Positions 47,757 through 59,062 of a stretch of 64,000 bases of DNA are shown one piece after another. The stretch is from the NCBI GenBank assembly GCA_947034895.1, contig OX344762.1, positions 5,151,501-5,215,500 of the forward strand, written 5' to 3'. Position numbers and translations under genes: made by a program. The notes beneath the pieces were generated by a model. That model ran no database searches, had not been told where the DNA came from, and saw only the letters and a list, made by a program, of their open reading frames with translations. How positions within the stretch are numbered: the first letter of the stretch is position 1; each line of letters opens with the position of its first letter. Source of the DNA: Rhytidiadelphus loreus (taxonomy: Eukaryota > Streptophyta > Bryopsida > Hypnales > Hylocomiaceae).

Positions 47757-49163
47757 GGCACTTGACCTTGTTGGAGGCAACGGAGTGAATCTGCCTTCAA
47801 TGTGCTTGTACTCCCCGATACATTGTGGAAGTTTGGCATTGAGCTCCCTCCGCAATAGAGCAACCTACATGTTTCGGCAACAAGTCCACTCCAATCAATG
47901 CTAAAATTTTGGACATGAATTACAAAATACATCCCTAGGATAAGATGGAAGCAAAGTTCATGCAACCTTGGGTACCTTATGTGGTTTAGGCAGTAAATCT
48001 GCTGTGAGTACTGGATCCACCAATTTTACCCGCCTTTTCATGGTTTTGAATACCAATCCATATGCCTCTTGTGGAACACCAGCCATGTCACACGTTGCCA
48101 ACATTGAATCTGCTCCGATGGAATCTCCAATTTTCTTCATGACAGTGTTTGCAATGTTGGAGCCAACAGAGAGCATCTTTGGTTCCTCCACCAATGCCAA
48201 AGCTTCTCGCCTTGATAAAATTCTTGCCAATGCAATTGTAGTTTTCCTCTGAGTCATGTCACTTTCCCATAGTCTCTTCTTCCCATTACAAGCCTTATTT
48301 GACCTCTGGATGGAGTCATCAGCTATTGGTTGAAGCATTGATCTGAGTTGTTTTCTCCTTCTCTTGGCTTGCCCCCCATTTGAGTTAGTTCATCCAAACC
48401 TCTCGAATGACGACTACGGAGTCGCAAGCCAAGCGGACCCTCCTTCATGCTAAATAATTTTGCTTTCGCAGTCATCATTTTTTGTTTACAGTGTGCTACC
48501 TCCACCTGCAATTCATTTACTCTGTCTGCACTGGAAGCATCCATTAGTGCTCTCACTAGTTCCTCTAACTCCTTGTTACGGTTCTCGAACTCAACGACTT
48601 TCTCCCTCAGTTCTCCACACTGCCTTTCGAACTCCCTACTCTTCTCAATAACAGTTTGCATTTGTAAACATTGTCCACGAATTGTTTCTAGAGCTAATTG
48701 GAGTTGCCCTTTGGCCTCTTGCAATTGTGCATGAAGTAGTGAGACTGTGTTATTTAGAAGGTCCATCTGAACCTGGTAGTTCTGAATTGTTTCCTCCAAT
48801 GCAACATTTGCCCCCTCCAAACCACTACTGAAGTTGGCAAGCCTCTTACAAAATCCTAGCAACCCATCTTTTACTAGACAGATGAATTCAAGACACTGTT
48901 TGGTAGTTCTAAAAGTTAGAGGCACTCCTGTACGAGGATCTCGAAGGTAAATTTCTCCATCTACCCACAAATCAATATTGGTGGCACAATTGCAAGAGGC
49001 CAATCCCTCTTTATCAATGGAGAAAATCGTGGAGCAAAAGATGCATTCAAGGTGTAAGGGCCTGCAACCTCCACCGTATTTGTGATATCGCTTAAAGGCA
49101 TTACGAAGTTCTGGAATCTGTCTGGACACTTCTCTTCTAAAACAATAGACATGAAAAAAACCG
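47714..49163 (-). pseudogene. Coiled-coil protein gene, broken
   Basis: Read right to left. The frame is open from about 49160 to 48323. It has an N-terminal basic, Cys-containing part (GGGCRPLHLECIFC, then CNC), followed by a heptad-rich coiled coil of about 130 residues (LLNNTVSLLHAQLQ ... ENRNKELEELVRAL), then a basic tail (LRLRSRHSRGL). A frameshift near 48335 leads to a second frame (48338-47958: TTIALARILSRREALALVEE) and then a third (47965-47714). No ATG marks the start, so an upstream exon is likely. Family not recognised. It lies wholly within the TIR element above. Confidence 0.55.
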
Positions 49164-49937
49164 TCGCTCTAACTTCAAAAAATTTGAAAATACACAAAAT
49201 GAATTCCTGATTCCGAAATTTAGGCAGTTGGATTCAACTGAAACCTACGTGGAGGTGCCAATTTTGGCGCCATCCAAGTCTTGGCACCAACAAAGACTTG
49301 GCGCCTAAACCAAGAAGAGGACGTCAACGAATGTTGGTCTCATGCCTTCTTGATTCATCCATGTTCATCTTCTAAGTTGATCCGTCAAGTACAGAAAAGA
49401 GCAGTCTGTGGATGAAGCCTCCACTAAAATAATAGAGGATAATCCACGCCTCTATATAGTACTTGGTCAAAATGGGTACTTGACTGCAAGTTCACTTGGA
49501 GTCATAACGATTTTTCAGTGTACTCCATCAACGACTTCCCATATTTATATTGCTTGAAAGTACAATGTACTCATAAGGAAGCCCATGTCCTTGTGGGCCC
49601 TCCATTATTTTATTAAGTCCGCCCATTATTTTAAACGTCTTCAACTCTCGCGTTGGTGCCAGCACATCAAGTTGCGGAGCCAACTGTGACTCCAACAAGG
49701 CAATTTTGCAGGCTCCGCGACGCAGGAAGTGACTTGGAGGCTCTAGTTCAGGCATTGTTTCTGACAGATTGCTCCACATTTGTCTCCTAGCGCGACTATT
49801 TTATCATTCCTCCAACTTTTTTTAGTAATTTCCTGGATCTAGCAGCCAATGGGAGCTCCGCATTTATAGCACTAGAGACAGTACATGGAGCTCTTACGCG
49901 GCCTTTTGGAGGGCCCAGTTTTTTCCTAATGTATAAA

Positions 49938-50283
49938 TATCCTATAACCATAAAAGGTGCTTATAAAATAAACATCTATAATATAAACATCCTATAACAA
50001 TGGAAGGTGCTTATAACATAGGTACGTACAACATAGACACCTATAATATAAACATCCTATAACTATGAAAGGTGCCTATAACATAGGGGCCTAGGCTCCT
50101 ATGCTCATGGGCTCAAGATCCTAGGCTCATATAATAGCAACCGTGGAAGAGCACCTAGTAAGTTATATTCATCATGTGTCATTAGAGAAAAAATGAGGCC
50201 TCCAAAGGGCTGCTCTAGCAATAGCTGAACTACCCCTCCATCTTTTTTTTTGGTAAAAAAAAGAAATCCTCTAAAATCGCCCA
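49938..50283. repeat. Satellite-like repeat right of the TIR element, then intergenic
   Basis: Three to four degenerate units of CATCCTATAACTATGAAAGG with GTGC(C/T)TATAACATAG up to about 50090. Beyond that, intergenic sequence without a gene. Confidence 0.6.
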
Positions 50284-50324
50284 CCTCAAACTAGGGTTGA
50301 CGAATTGCAATGTCCAGCCCAAAA

Positions 50325-50545
50325 TTGCGTCCAAAATCTGGACGTCCAGACGTGAGGACGTCCGGACTCAACGGACTCCACGTCCGCATTGAACGACGGC
50401 GTCGAAAAATTATACCGCGCCCCGGTACAGGGATTTTAGACGGCCCGTCCGAAAGTGGCTTCCGAATTCGGACGGTCCGTCGGAAAGCAGCGTCGGAATT
50501 CAGACAGTGCGTCCGAAAGCAGACTCCAAATTCGGACGCCTAGAT
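50325..50545. repeat. GC-rich subterminal array, left end of the second giant element
   Basis: Repeated GGACGTCC, GACGGNCCGTC and CCGTCCGAA/CCGTCGGAA words in an otherwise AT-rich region. A short further block lies at 50820-50880. Confidence 0.75.
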
Positions 50546-52789
50546 TTTTTTCACATTTCCTAACACCCCCTCAGAAACTTGTCCATAAATTTTTGGTGGA
50601 AGGTCCAAACTTGAAACGGATTGTTGGAGATAAAACCTTGCTTGATTTCCAAACTTTTTCTAGTTCAAAGTTTTTCAAAAAAATGTATTCTACTATGCGG
50701 AAATGAGGTCTGAACATTGACTTTTCTTACATTTTATTTCGGATGGCTAGTTTGAATTTGGAAGGGGGGAAGGCTGGTTGACTGGTTGACTGGTTCCACT
50801 TGGACACTTCTAACGCCAAACTTCGTACGGCCACTTTCCGACGGCCCATTTCCAACGGCCACTTCCAACGCCTAATTTTTTTTCAAATTTCCTAACACCC
50901 CCTCAAAAACTTGTCCATGATTTTAGGTGGAAGGTCCAAACTTCAATTGGATTTTTGGAACCTTGCTTGATTTCCTTACTTTTTCTTGAAACCTTGCTTG
51001 ATTTCCAAACTTTTTCTAGTTCAAAGTATTTTAGAAAAGGTATTCTACTATGCTAAAATGAAGTCTAAACATCTACTTTTCTTACATTATATTTCGGACG
51101 GTTCGTCTGAATTCGGAAGGCTGGTCCCATTTAGATTTTTTTTTCTTTCAATTCAATCGATATTGTAATCTCTAAGGCTTAGATTACGTAATTTGCTATA
51201 AAATCATTTTTACATGCATTATTTCTTATTGTTACTACAATTTTGTGGCTATAAGTTTGTAGCATACATTAATAATTCTATTTAAACTAATTTTGGGGGA
51301 CTTGTTAATTGATATTGATAGTAGTATTGAAATTTGTTTGGGAAGTTTTAGAAAAATTTATTTTTGGAGATGAAACCTACTTGTAATCATTAATCCCTCA
51401 AGTACAAAGCGGACACAATGAGTCCTCTTCAAATTTTCAATGGAAAATTCTCGATAGGGTGAAACAAATCTCAATATTTTACAAACTAGGATTTGTAGAA
51501 TTGAAATTTTACATACTTGTTGCATTATTTGATTTTGAAAATTTGAATGTGAGAAATATTTACAAAAATTATTTAGAAAATGTGGTCTACTAGAAAAAAG
51601 GAGCACATACAATGTTTTTCCAATGAAAGAAATAGTAGAAATAGAAAAAAAAAATTCTTTAACAATCCTAGTCTTTACTTTATACAAATAAATTGTGTTT
51701 GAAGAATTTTTTTTAAATTTGTATTTTTAGCAATTTTAAAAATAATAGGTTCAACCTAGTTTGATGAAGAACACAAAATATATAAAAATGAATCCAAATA
51801 TTTTAAAGATGTCCCAAACAATATACAAATAATACAAGTTATTAAATCACAATTGCAATATTGCATGCTTCACATTTACAACAAGATGAATTGAAAATAT
51901 CATTTTTGATGTAGAAATACGTTACAAACATACATAAATAAGGTCCATAAGACCATAATTGTGATACATGAGGGGTCATCATATTTGAAAGTCAATCATA
52001 TTTTTCACTACATAAGCACCAATATTTTTTGTATGGGATATATTGTTGACAATTTACATTTTAAGATGTAAATATAAGTATAAAGGTGTAGGAAAATATC
52101 AAAATAACTTCAATTACAATTCTTTTGTATAAATGCAATATTTAATCTTGAACTAAATTAAATTACATTAAATTACATTAAATTGCTTAAAGCATTTTTT
52201 GTAACATCCTCTAATACAATAACAAAATAATACAATTGCTTGTATTATGTATATTTTGTTGTTTCAAACTATTAATGCATTTTACAACAAAACTTAAAGA
52301 ACACTTCAAGTTATAATTGTATGTTCCACATTTGTAAAGTGGCACATCATAATTGATGTAGAAAAATTAAAAATACATTGAAAACATATATAAATAAATC
52401 TATGAGGTCTATACAAGAACATATGTTGTACATCATGATAATCACATCTTAAAAAAATAAAGAAATAAAAAATATTCCACACATTACACCAATGTTTTTG
52501 GTAACTAATGTAAAATTGAAAGTTTAGGGTTTAGGGTTTAGAATGCATATTTAAATGTGAGAAAGAATAACTTGAATTACCTTTTCTTTAATTAAAAAAC
52601 ATTCTTACTACATAGGATGCTTATAGCATTAAATAGCAATCTTAGAAAACAAATCTGTACTTCTTAGAATACACTATTTCTGTACAAGTGGACAACTGTG
52701 TAAACAAGTCAGGAGTCAACTGTCAAACAACTCGACGAGCAGTCAACAGTTACACAAGGTGGACAACTATTTAAAAATAAGACAAAAAT

Positions 52790-53512
52790 GGGCGTCCGAA
52801 ATTTGCCGTCCAAATTTTCCATCTGAACAATGCCGTCCGAAGTGGGCCGTCCGAAGTGGCCAACTGAGACCAGCTGTCCAAATTCGGACTAGCCGTCCGA
52901 AATAAAATGAAAGAAAAGTCAATGTTCAGACCTCATTTACGCATAGTAGAATACATTTTTTTGAAAAACTTTGAACTAGAAAAAGTTTGGAAATCAAGAA
53001 AGGTTTCATCTCCAACAATCCGTTTCAAGTTTGGACCTTCCACCAAAAAGTTATGGACAAGTTTCTGAGGGGGTGTTAGAAAATTTGAAAAAAAATTAGG
53101 CGTCCGAAGTGGCCATCGGAAGTGGCTGTTGGAAATGGGCCGTCGGAAGTGGCCGTCGGAAGTTTGGCGTCAGAAGAATCCAAGTGGAACCAGGCAACCA
53201 TCCTTCCCTCCTTCCAAATTCAAACTAGCCATCCGAAATAAAATGTAAGAAAAGTCAATGTTCAGACCTCATTTCCGCATAGTAGAATACTTATTTTTGA
53301 AAAGCTTTGAACTAGAAAAAGTTTGGAAATCAAGCAAGGTTTTATCTCCAACAATCCGTTTCAAGTTTGGACCTTCCACCAAAAAGTTATGGACAAGTTT
53401 CTGAGGGGGTGTTAGGAAATGTGGAAAAATCTAGGCGTCCGAAGTAGGCCGTCGGAAGTGGGCCGTCTTAAGTGGGCCGTCCGAAGTGGCCATCGGAAGT
53501 GTCTATGGTCAA
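52790..53512. repeat. Internal GC-rich blocks and inverted modules, second giant element
   Basis: Three blocks of GGCCGTCCGAAGTGGCC-type repeats (52790-52890, 53098-53175, 53432-53512) alternate with two minus-oriented copies of the ~210-bp module also found at 50552 and 50885. Confidence 0.75.
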
Positions 53513-54954
53513 TTGATCATATTCTTAATAATATAAAACTAATCAAGCGTATTAAGGTTCTAACAATACAATTGCAAGTAAATCTCACGTTTAACTCCTA
53601 AACATCCAAACAATGTTTTTTGGCAACGTTACAATTTTAGGCAACTCATTATAGACGAAATTTTTATTTTTTCTCTTTAGAAATTTCACACAATGTGTGG
53701 CCAAGGAGTAGCTTTAAGGCCCAACAATTTTCATAACTTTTGACTAAATGGTTTTAAAGTTATTGCATGATATGTAATTTTCAGTGTTCGGCGGGCAACA
53801 CGAGCAGAAAAAAAATTCTTTGAAGATCACTTTAAAAGAAATAAAAATTTGAAATTGGTTCTCTAGATTTTTATATATATATTAAGCTTTGAATCATTTT
53901 CTACTGCTTTGAATCATTCCATTTTGATTAATGAGATGAAAGTTATGAGGAATTTTAGTTTAGATTAGTTTGTGGTTAGATATGGAATCTCTACTCTAAA
54001 ATAAACCTTGAAGTCTTTTATTTAACTCAATTTTAAATATTCTTGAAAAAAAACCCAAACATTAGGTGTATATTGTTTATTAAAACATTACAAACATTGG
54101 GATTGGCATTTTTCAATTCTATAAATAAATTGTTAACAATTTAGTATTTTTAATCATTCTCTACTGCTTCCTACTTATTATTCTTTTCCTATATATTGTA
54201 CAATTCCAAATGATCTAAAAATTTTCAAGCACCTAGCCAACTTGACTTGCGGAATGAATCCAAAGAGTAACCACAATTTTGGATATTTTTTATACAAATG
54301 TAACCTTGTGAAGTGCAGCTACCCATATGTTTTACAAGGCCAAAAAAAGGGTTTTGTCACTTCAAATGTTAATATATCACAATCTACATGATGGAAAATT
54401 CTAAAAAAAAATTCACAACTTTTCAAACTATTTTACTACAAGGTCCTACGGTTTTATGTGTCTAAAACTGTTTTTCATCTAAAATTTGGTGCTTGTAAAT
54501 GTAAGGGCACTTTTGGAGCAGTTTTGGTGAAAATATGGTCTCTAATGTTTAGTAGTGAACTAAATAATGACCAACTTGATCTTTTTGTGTGAAGATAAGG
54601 GATCTAAGAGTGTTGAAGATTACAATGAAAAGTTAAAGTAATATCTAGCACCTAATCTTTTGGAGAAGTCCCACACTTGAAGTCTTTGTTCAAATCAAAC
54701 GTATAATATACCATTGAAAAGCTCTCAACAATACCTTTCCAATGATATATTATAAGGCACACAAAATGATCAGACAGGGCGTCCTATTCCGACGGCCTGT
54801 CCAATTGAATGGGGTGTCCAATCAGATGACTAGGCAGACTTCAATCTTTGGAGAAGTCCCATAGTTGGAGTTCTTGTCCGAATTGGATGCATTATATACC
54901 GTTGGAAAGCTCTCAAGAATATCTATCCAATGATATATTATGAGGCATAGAAAA

Positions 54955-55235
54955 GTCGACGGGGGCGTCAGACGACAGTGGATGACAGTGCGGACGGGCC
55001 TTTTGGATCCGACACTGCGGACGGGCGGGATTGTTAGACCATCGGATCGGACAGGCCGTCGGAATCAGACGCCCTGTCTGATCGGACGCTACGAACATGC
55101 GGACATACCAGGCCAGGCGGACGTTGGAGATGCACTATATTTTGGGACTGTAAATGAAACTGGACGTCTAGGGGGTTCCGGACGCGGACGCTGGACGTCC
55201 AATCGGACATCTGGACGTCTCGGCGTCCTGGCAAC
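54955..55235. repeat. GC-rich subterminal array, right end of the second giant element
   Basis: Dense GCGGACGGGC, GGACGTC and GACGCCCTGTC words up to the terminal repeat; a shorter block lies at 54775-54850. Confidence 0.7.
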
Positions 55236-55247
55236 CTTGCCTCAAAC

Positions 55248-55806
55248 CTGCAATTTTCAATACTGCCAATGGCACATGAACCTAGTTTTACATTTTTTTT
55301 TTCTCAAAAAAAAATAAATTTAGTCACCGGGATTGACTGCTCCGATGATATTTACCCAAGCTGACTTTTCTCTGTAGCTAGATTCCGGCCTGGGACTACT
55401 TTGAAAACAATAGCCTTGTTTGATCACTCAGGAGCAACCTTCTGGAGGCTTCATTTTTTCACTAATGTGTGGGCTAGGATGAGTTGATCCTCCATTCCTT
55501 GTAGTCAAGAGTAAATGTAAAAAATTACCCCCTAATTTTGTGCCACATAAATTTTGTATTTTTTTGCCTCTCCTACCTAATTTGGGGTCTCCAATTCCAA
55601 GTATGCTATTTTGTGTCACATTTAGAGTGATAGGATTGTTTTTTGCTAGAACTTTTGACGGTAGAATCTGATGAACTTGAAATTTTTATTGGAGATGGTT
55701 AACTTGACTGTAATCATACCTCTTATTTTTTTAAATGAAAAAAAAATCATTTTATAGTTAAAAGTCAATTTTTCTAATTTGTCACACTTTGAAGTTTAGA
55801 GGTTAA
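55248..55806. other. Intergenic DNA with a degenerate MITE
   Basis: About 55470-55610 resembles the 10810 MITE (GGCTAGGATGAGTTGATCCT against GGCTAGGGTGAATTGACCCC, then CCTAATTTGGGGTCTCCAAT). No gene. Confidence 0.45.
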
Positions 55807-55992
55807 CTCCCTATTATTAAAAACCATTAGTAGAAAATCTGAAATTTTTGTCATTTTGGACGCATTGTTTTGGACAAAATCTAACAGAAATTTGTAGAAA
55901 ACAACAAATTTCTGTTAGATTTTGTCCAAAACAACATGTCCAAAATGACAAAAATTTCAGATTTTCTATTAGTGGTTTTTAATAATAGGGAG
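55807..55992. mobile_element. Near-perfect foldback element, 186 bp
   Basis: Both arms start CTCCCTATTATTAAAAACCA and pair over about 87 bases with roughly five mismatches around a very short loop. A transcript would form a long hairpin. TSD not found. Confidence 0.8.
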
Positions 55993-56577
55993 GACCAGTC
56001 TTTCTTGCAATCACCTTTAGAGTACTTAAAAATTAGAAAAATAATTTAAATATATATGTATATGTGGCCAATGTAAAGACCTTTAAGAACATTTTATCCT
56101 AGGAAGATAGAGCATAGAAAAATTCTCTAAATAGGAGAACTAAAAAAGTACAAAATCTCAAGAAAAGTGAAACTTTGACATTTTAATTTTTAAGAAATAG
56201 GAAGATAATTATTTTAAATAAAATAAAAATTGTTCATTTGTAACAACTCTATGAAATGATTTAATGACCCAAAATACTATTATGAGACTAGATTTAGTTT
56301 TTTTTATCTATTTAAATGAGATATATCTATGTAAGTATTCCAAAAGAATCACATATAAATGTTCATATCTAATTGTGTTGTTGTCCATGCCACTTTCAAA
56401 TAAACTATGTGGTCTACTTTTATTTTGTGATATTCCCAAACTACAACTTGAGCACTAAATTTCATATGCTCCTACCTTGAGTGTTTTTCTTTGTCTTCTT
56501 TTCTTCTTGCTACCTTCTTTATGTTCATGTGATGGCTAAAATCTTTGTTTTCTATTTCATTTTTGTATTCCAAATCA
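55993..56577. other. AT-rich intergenic DNA
   Basis: No family recognised on either strand. Confidence 0.35.
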
Positions 56578-57515
56578 TTAACCATTAAAGACCTAGGTTT
56601 TTTTTTGGACCCTAAAGATTCAAAATTGCCATTTTTATTGCAAAATACAAAACTTTCAAGAAAAAAATTCTTTTTTTTTTGCATATTTAGCCATAGAATT
56701 GTGCACTAAATTAGTATTAGAATGTATAGAAGTAATTTCAGAAATTGTAGCCATGTAGATTGCAATGTATTTGTATTCAAAGTGATGAAAATGTTTTTTC
56801 TCACACCTTCCGGCCTTGACTAGATTATAAGGCTTTGAATCTTCTTATTAAAAGAATTTTGCAATATAGATTTTGAATTTAAATTAAAGATTTATGATGG
56901 AGAATCTAGTCAAGGGTCTAGAAAAAATAATTCAAAGAAAAAAAACTTGAATTTCATCCTCAAAGGCATTGTTAAGTAGAAGTAGGTAAGTGATAGAATG
57001 AAAGCATAATTGCTAATAGTTCTAAGATGAAACTAAATCAAAAAGGTGAGATTGTTTTAGAAAGAATACTAAACCATGTCAAGCCCCGTGTCAAGCTTTT
57101 TATTTAAATTGGAAAAACTGAATTCAAAAACAAGTCCTAAGAGTTATGTTTAGATGAAGATGCTTTGGTTGCCTAAAAATCAAGAATTTTTATAACTTTT
57201 TCATTGCTAATCCAAATAAAATGAATCACAACTATGTAGACAAAATTATTCTCTTTCATAAAAAAATTAAAGATTTTGTTTCGAATTTTTGTGATTTATT
57301 TTGTTGCCTAAGGTAGAGTATTTTGAGCTTACAATAGTGTGGAATAGCTTTTGTTGTTGGGCATGAATTGGAATAAAATTCATATCCGAAGAAAGTTAAT
57401 CCATTTTTCTATCTTCAAAATAAGTTTCAAAAAATCATGCGAAAAATTGAAATCTTAGGAACATATCCAAACTTTAATTTGTAAAAGAGGGGACTATTAG
57501 GCCTTTAGGGGCTCA
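56578..57515. mobile_element. Degenerate piggyBac-like copy, 938 bp
   Basis: Begins TTAACCATTAAAGACCTAGG and ends GGCCTTTAGGGGCTCA (TTAA eroded to CTCA). Interior order matches the family (AAAATTGCCATTTTTATTGC, then GTTGGGCATGAATTGGAATA near the other end). Confidence 0.65.
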
Positions 57516-58235
57516 CATTAGATGTTTTTTGAGGTCCTTGGAAGACAGTGAATTCCTGGATTGTAGGGAATGTGGGAACAATGCCAAATCAACAATTTAA
57601 TGTAATAAGGAGACAACAAGGTTAGATAATAATATTTAATTTATTTTTTGGTATTATTTATTAAATATTTTTTGATGTTTTTCTATTTTTATTAATTATT
57701 TTCTATTTAATAGTCTACTAGTGCTATAGTGTTTCACAACAAGGGAAACAACCCTAAAACAATCTTCTAGAGGCATCAAAAAATATCTAATGAAACATAG
57801 TTTTGATAATTTTTACAAAGATAGAGCCACTTCTATTATAGTGGCATTTGGTTGCCATCATAACATTTATGAGAAGCAAAGTTGTAATCATACACTCCAT
57901 TCCTCAAATAAATTCATTATCTTCTCTTTATGCTTTCAAAAATAAAGTTATTTTTTAATTTTTTAATCTTTCATTGGTAGGGTTAGTATTTTTCTCATAT
58001 CTCAATGAACACTCAAATTGAGTTATGTGAGAGTGAAACAATTTTTTTGAATTAAAGCACAAAGGAATGGCAATTTTTTGGTAAGGCAAACTATATTTTC
58101 CAAAGTGTGTTTTAGAGCAAGCCCACGAGCAAGCCTCTAATATCTTTGTTACTTCATAGTGTAAATTCTAGTGCAAAAAAGAAAAATATTTGCTATAAGC
58201 TTATGCCATGATTGCCATAGCCAATGGTCATAATT
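57516..58235. other. AT-rich intergenic DNA
   Basis: No clear gene; some stretches before the J-domain relic may be its eroded continuation. Confidence 0.3.
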
Positions 58236-58440
58236 TAGTGCTAGCTACTTTGAGCATGTCATTAGGCACTATTAAAGAAGAGATTAAGAAAGCATACAAA
58301 AGTCTTGCTCTACAATATCTTCTTAATGTCTACAATGGAAACCACTACACCACCAATTTCTAGCAAATCAAATGTGCTTATGAGGTATGACTCCAAACTT
58401 TCCAAATCTTTAGAGAGAAAATTTTCACAATCACTTGTTT
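58236..58440 (+). pseudogene. DnaJ J-domain relic
   Basis: The plus-strand reading LVLATLSMSLGTIKEEIKKA followed by YKSLALQY is the start of a J-domain (helices I and II). The HPD signature that should follow is replaced by LLN. Then come NGN, an in-frame TAG, QIKCAYEV (helix III) and, after a frameshift, DSKLSKSLERK. J-domains normally stimulate Hsp70 through HPD, so this piece cannot work. The absence of introns across the domain and the stop suggest a captured or retrocopied fragment. Confidence 0.7.
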
Positions 58441-58884
58441 ACTTGCAAAATAGTATTTGTTTGAGTTTGGTATGCATACAATATTATAAAGAGTCAAAAA
58501 AGACATTATATACATGTTTCTTTAACATTAGATATATTTTAATTAGATAGATGTGTACTTGATGCATTTTTGGATTTGTTTTTTGTAAAAAAATGATTTT
58601 AAAAAATGATTTGTACAAATAGATTGCAATATTTTCAAGCATTTTAAATTGTTAGTTGTTGATCTTATGCATGGTATTTTTTGCAATTACTTTTGAACAA
58701 GACAATAAGTCAATTGTTTGAGTTTGAAGATGATTTGTTTTATAATTTAGGGAAGAGTGGATGGTGTATGAAGGAGGCAGCACCCTAGATCACTCACTCA
58801 AATCATATCAATAATAGAACTTTAGTTAGAGCACAAGTTGTTTAGTTAATGGACTTGCTTACTTGAACTAGCCTTGACTGCGCA
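58441..58884. other. AT-rich intergenic DNA
   Basis: Nothing recognised. Confidence 0.3.
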
Positions 58885-59062
58885 ATGGTATGTGCAAAGG
58901 AGTTGATACATGTTGTCATTTTATTTTCATGTCTCATGTTTATCCTTATAATTGTCTAAGATGGAGAGACCAAATGGTATGTGCAAGGGAGTTGATACAT
59001 GTTGTCATTTTATTTTCATGTCTTATGTTTATCCTTATAATTGTCTAAGATGGAGAGACCAT
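58885..59062. repeat. Tandem duplication, 2 x 89 bp
   Basis: Units start ATGGTATGTGCAA at 58885 and 58974 and contain GAGTTGATACATGTTGTCAT. Only a few differences separate them. Confidence 0.85.

Larger units (their letters stand above)
46958..49937. mobile_element. About 3-kb element with TIRs carrying a broken gene
   Basis: The left end CATTAGGAAAAAATTGGGCC and right end (inverted) CATTAGGAAAAAACTGGGCC match for about 38 bp. It lies inside a tandem repeat, which blurs any TSD. It contains a minus-strand coiled-coil gene in pieces and a 160-bp tandem duplication. Mutator-like gene capture is one reading; the superfamily is not proven. Confidence 0.65.
50292..55239. mobile_element. Second giant non-autonomous hAT-type element (4,948 bp)
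   Basis: An exact 8-bp TSD CCTCAAAC flanks it (50284-50291 and 55240-55247). The ends are TAGGGTTGACGAATTG and, from the other side, CAAGGTTGCCAGGACG, i.e. eroded CAGGGTTG. No transposase is encoded. GC-rich arrays of GTCCGAA, GTCGGAA and GGACGTCC words lie at both ends. Four copies of a ~210-bp module (starting CCTAACACCCCCTCAGAAAC) are arranged two by two, head to head, at about 50552, 50885, 52886 and 53222. The AT-rich core includes a piggyBac-like interior (about 53830-54470) and a short TTTAGGG run. Confidence 0.9.

Noticed and set aside
46958..49937. A precise 8- or 9-bp TSD for the TIR element
   Set aside because: Flanks are both satellite sequence; TATAAT-like matches occur by register and cannot be told from a true duplication.
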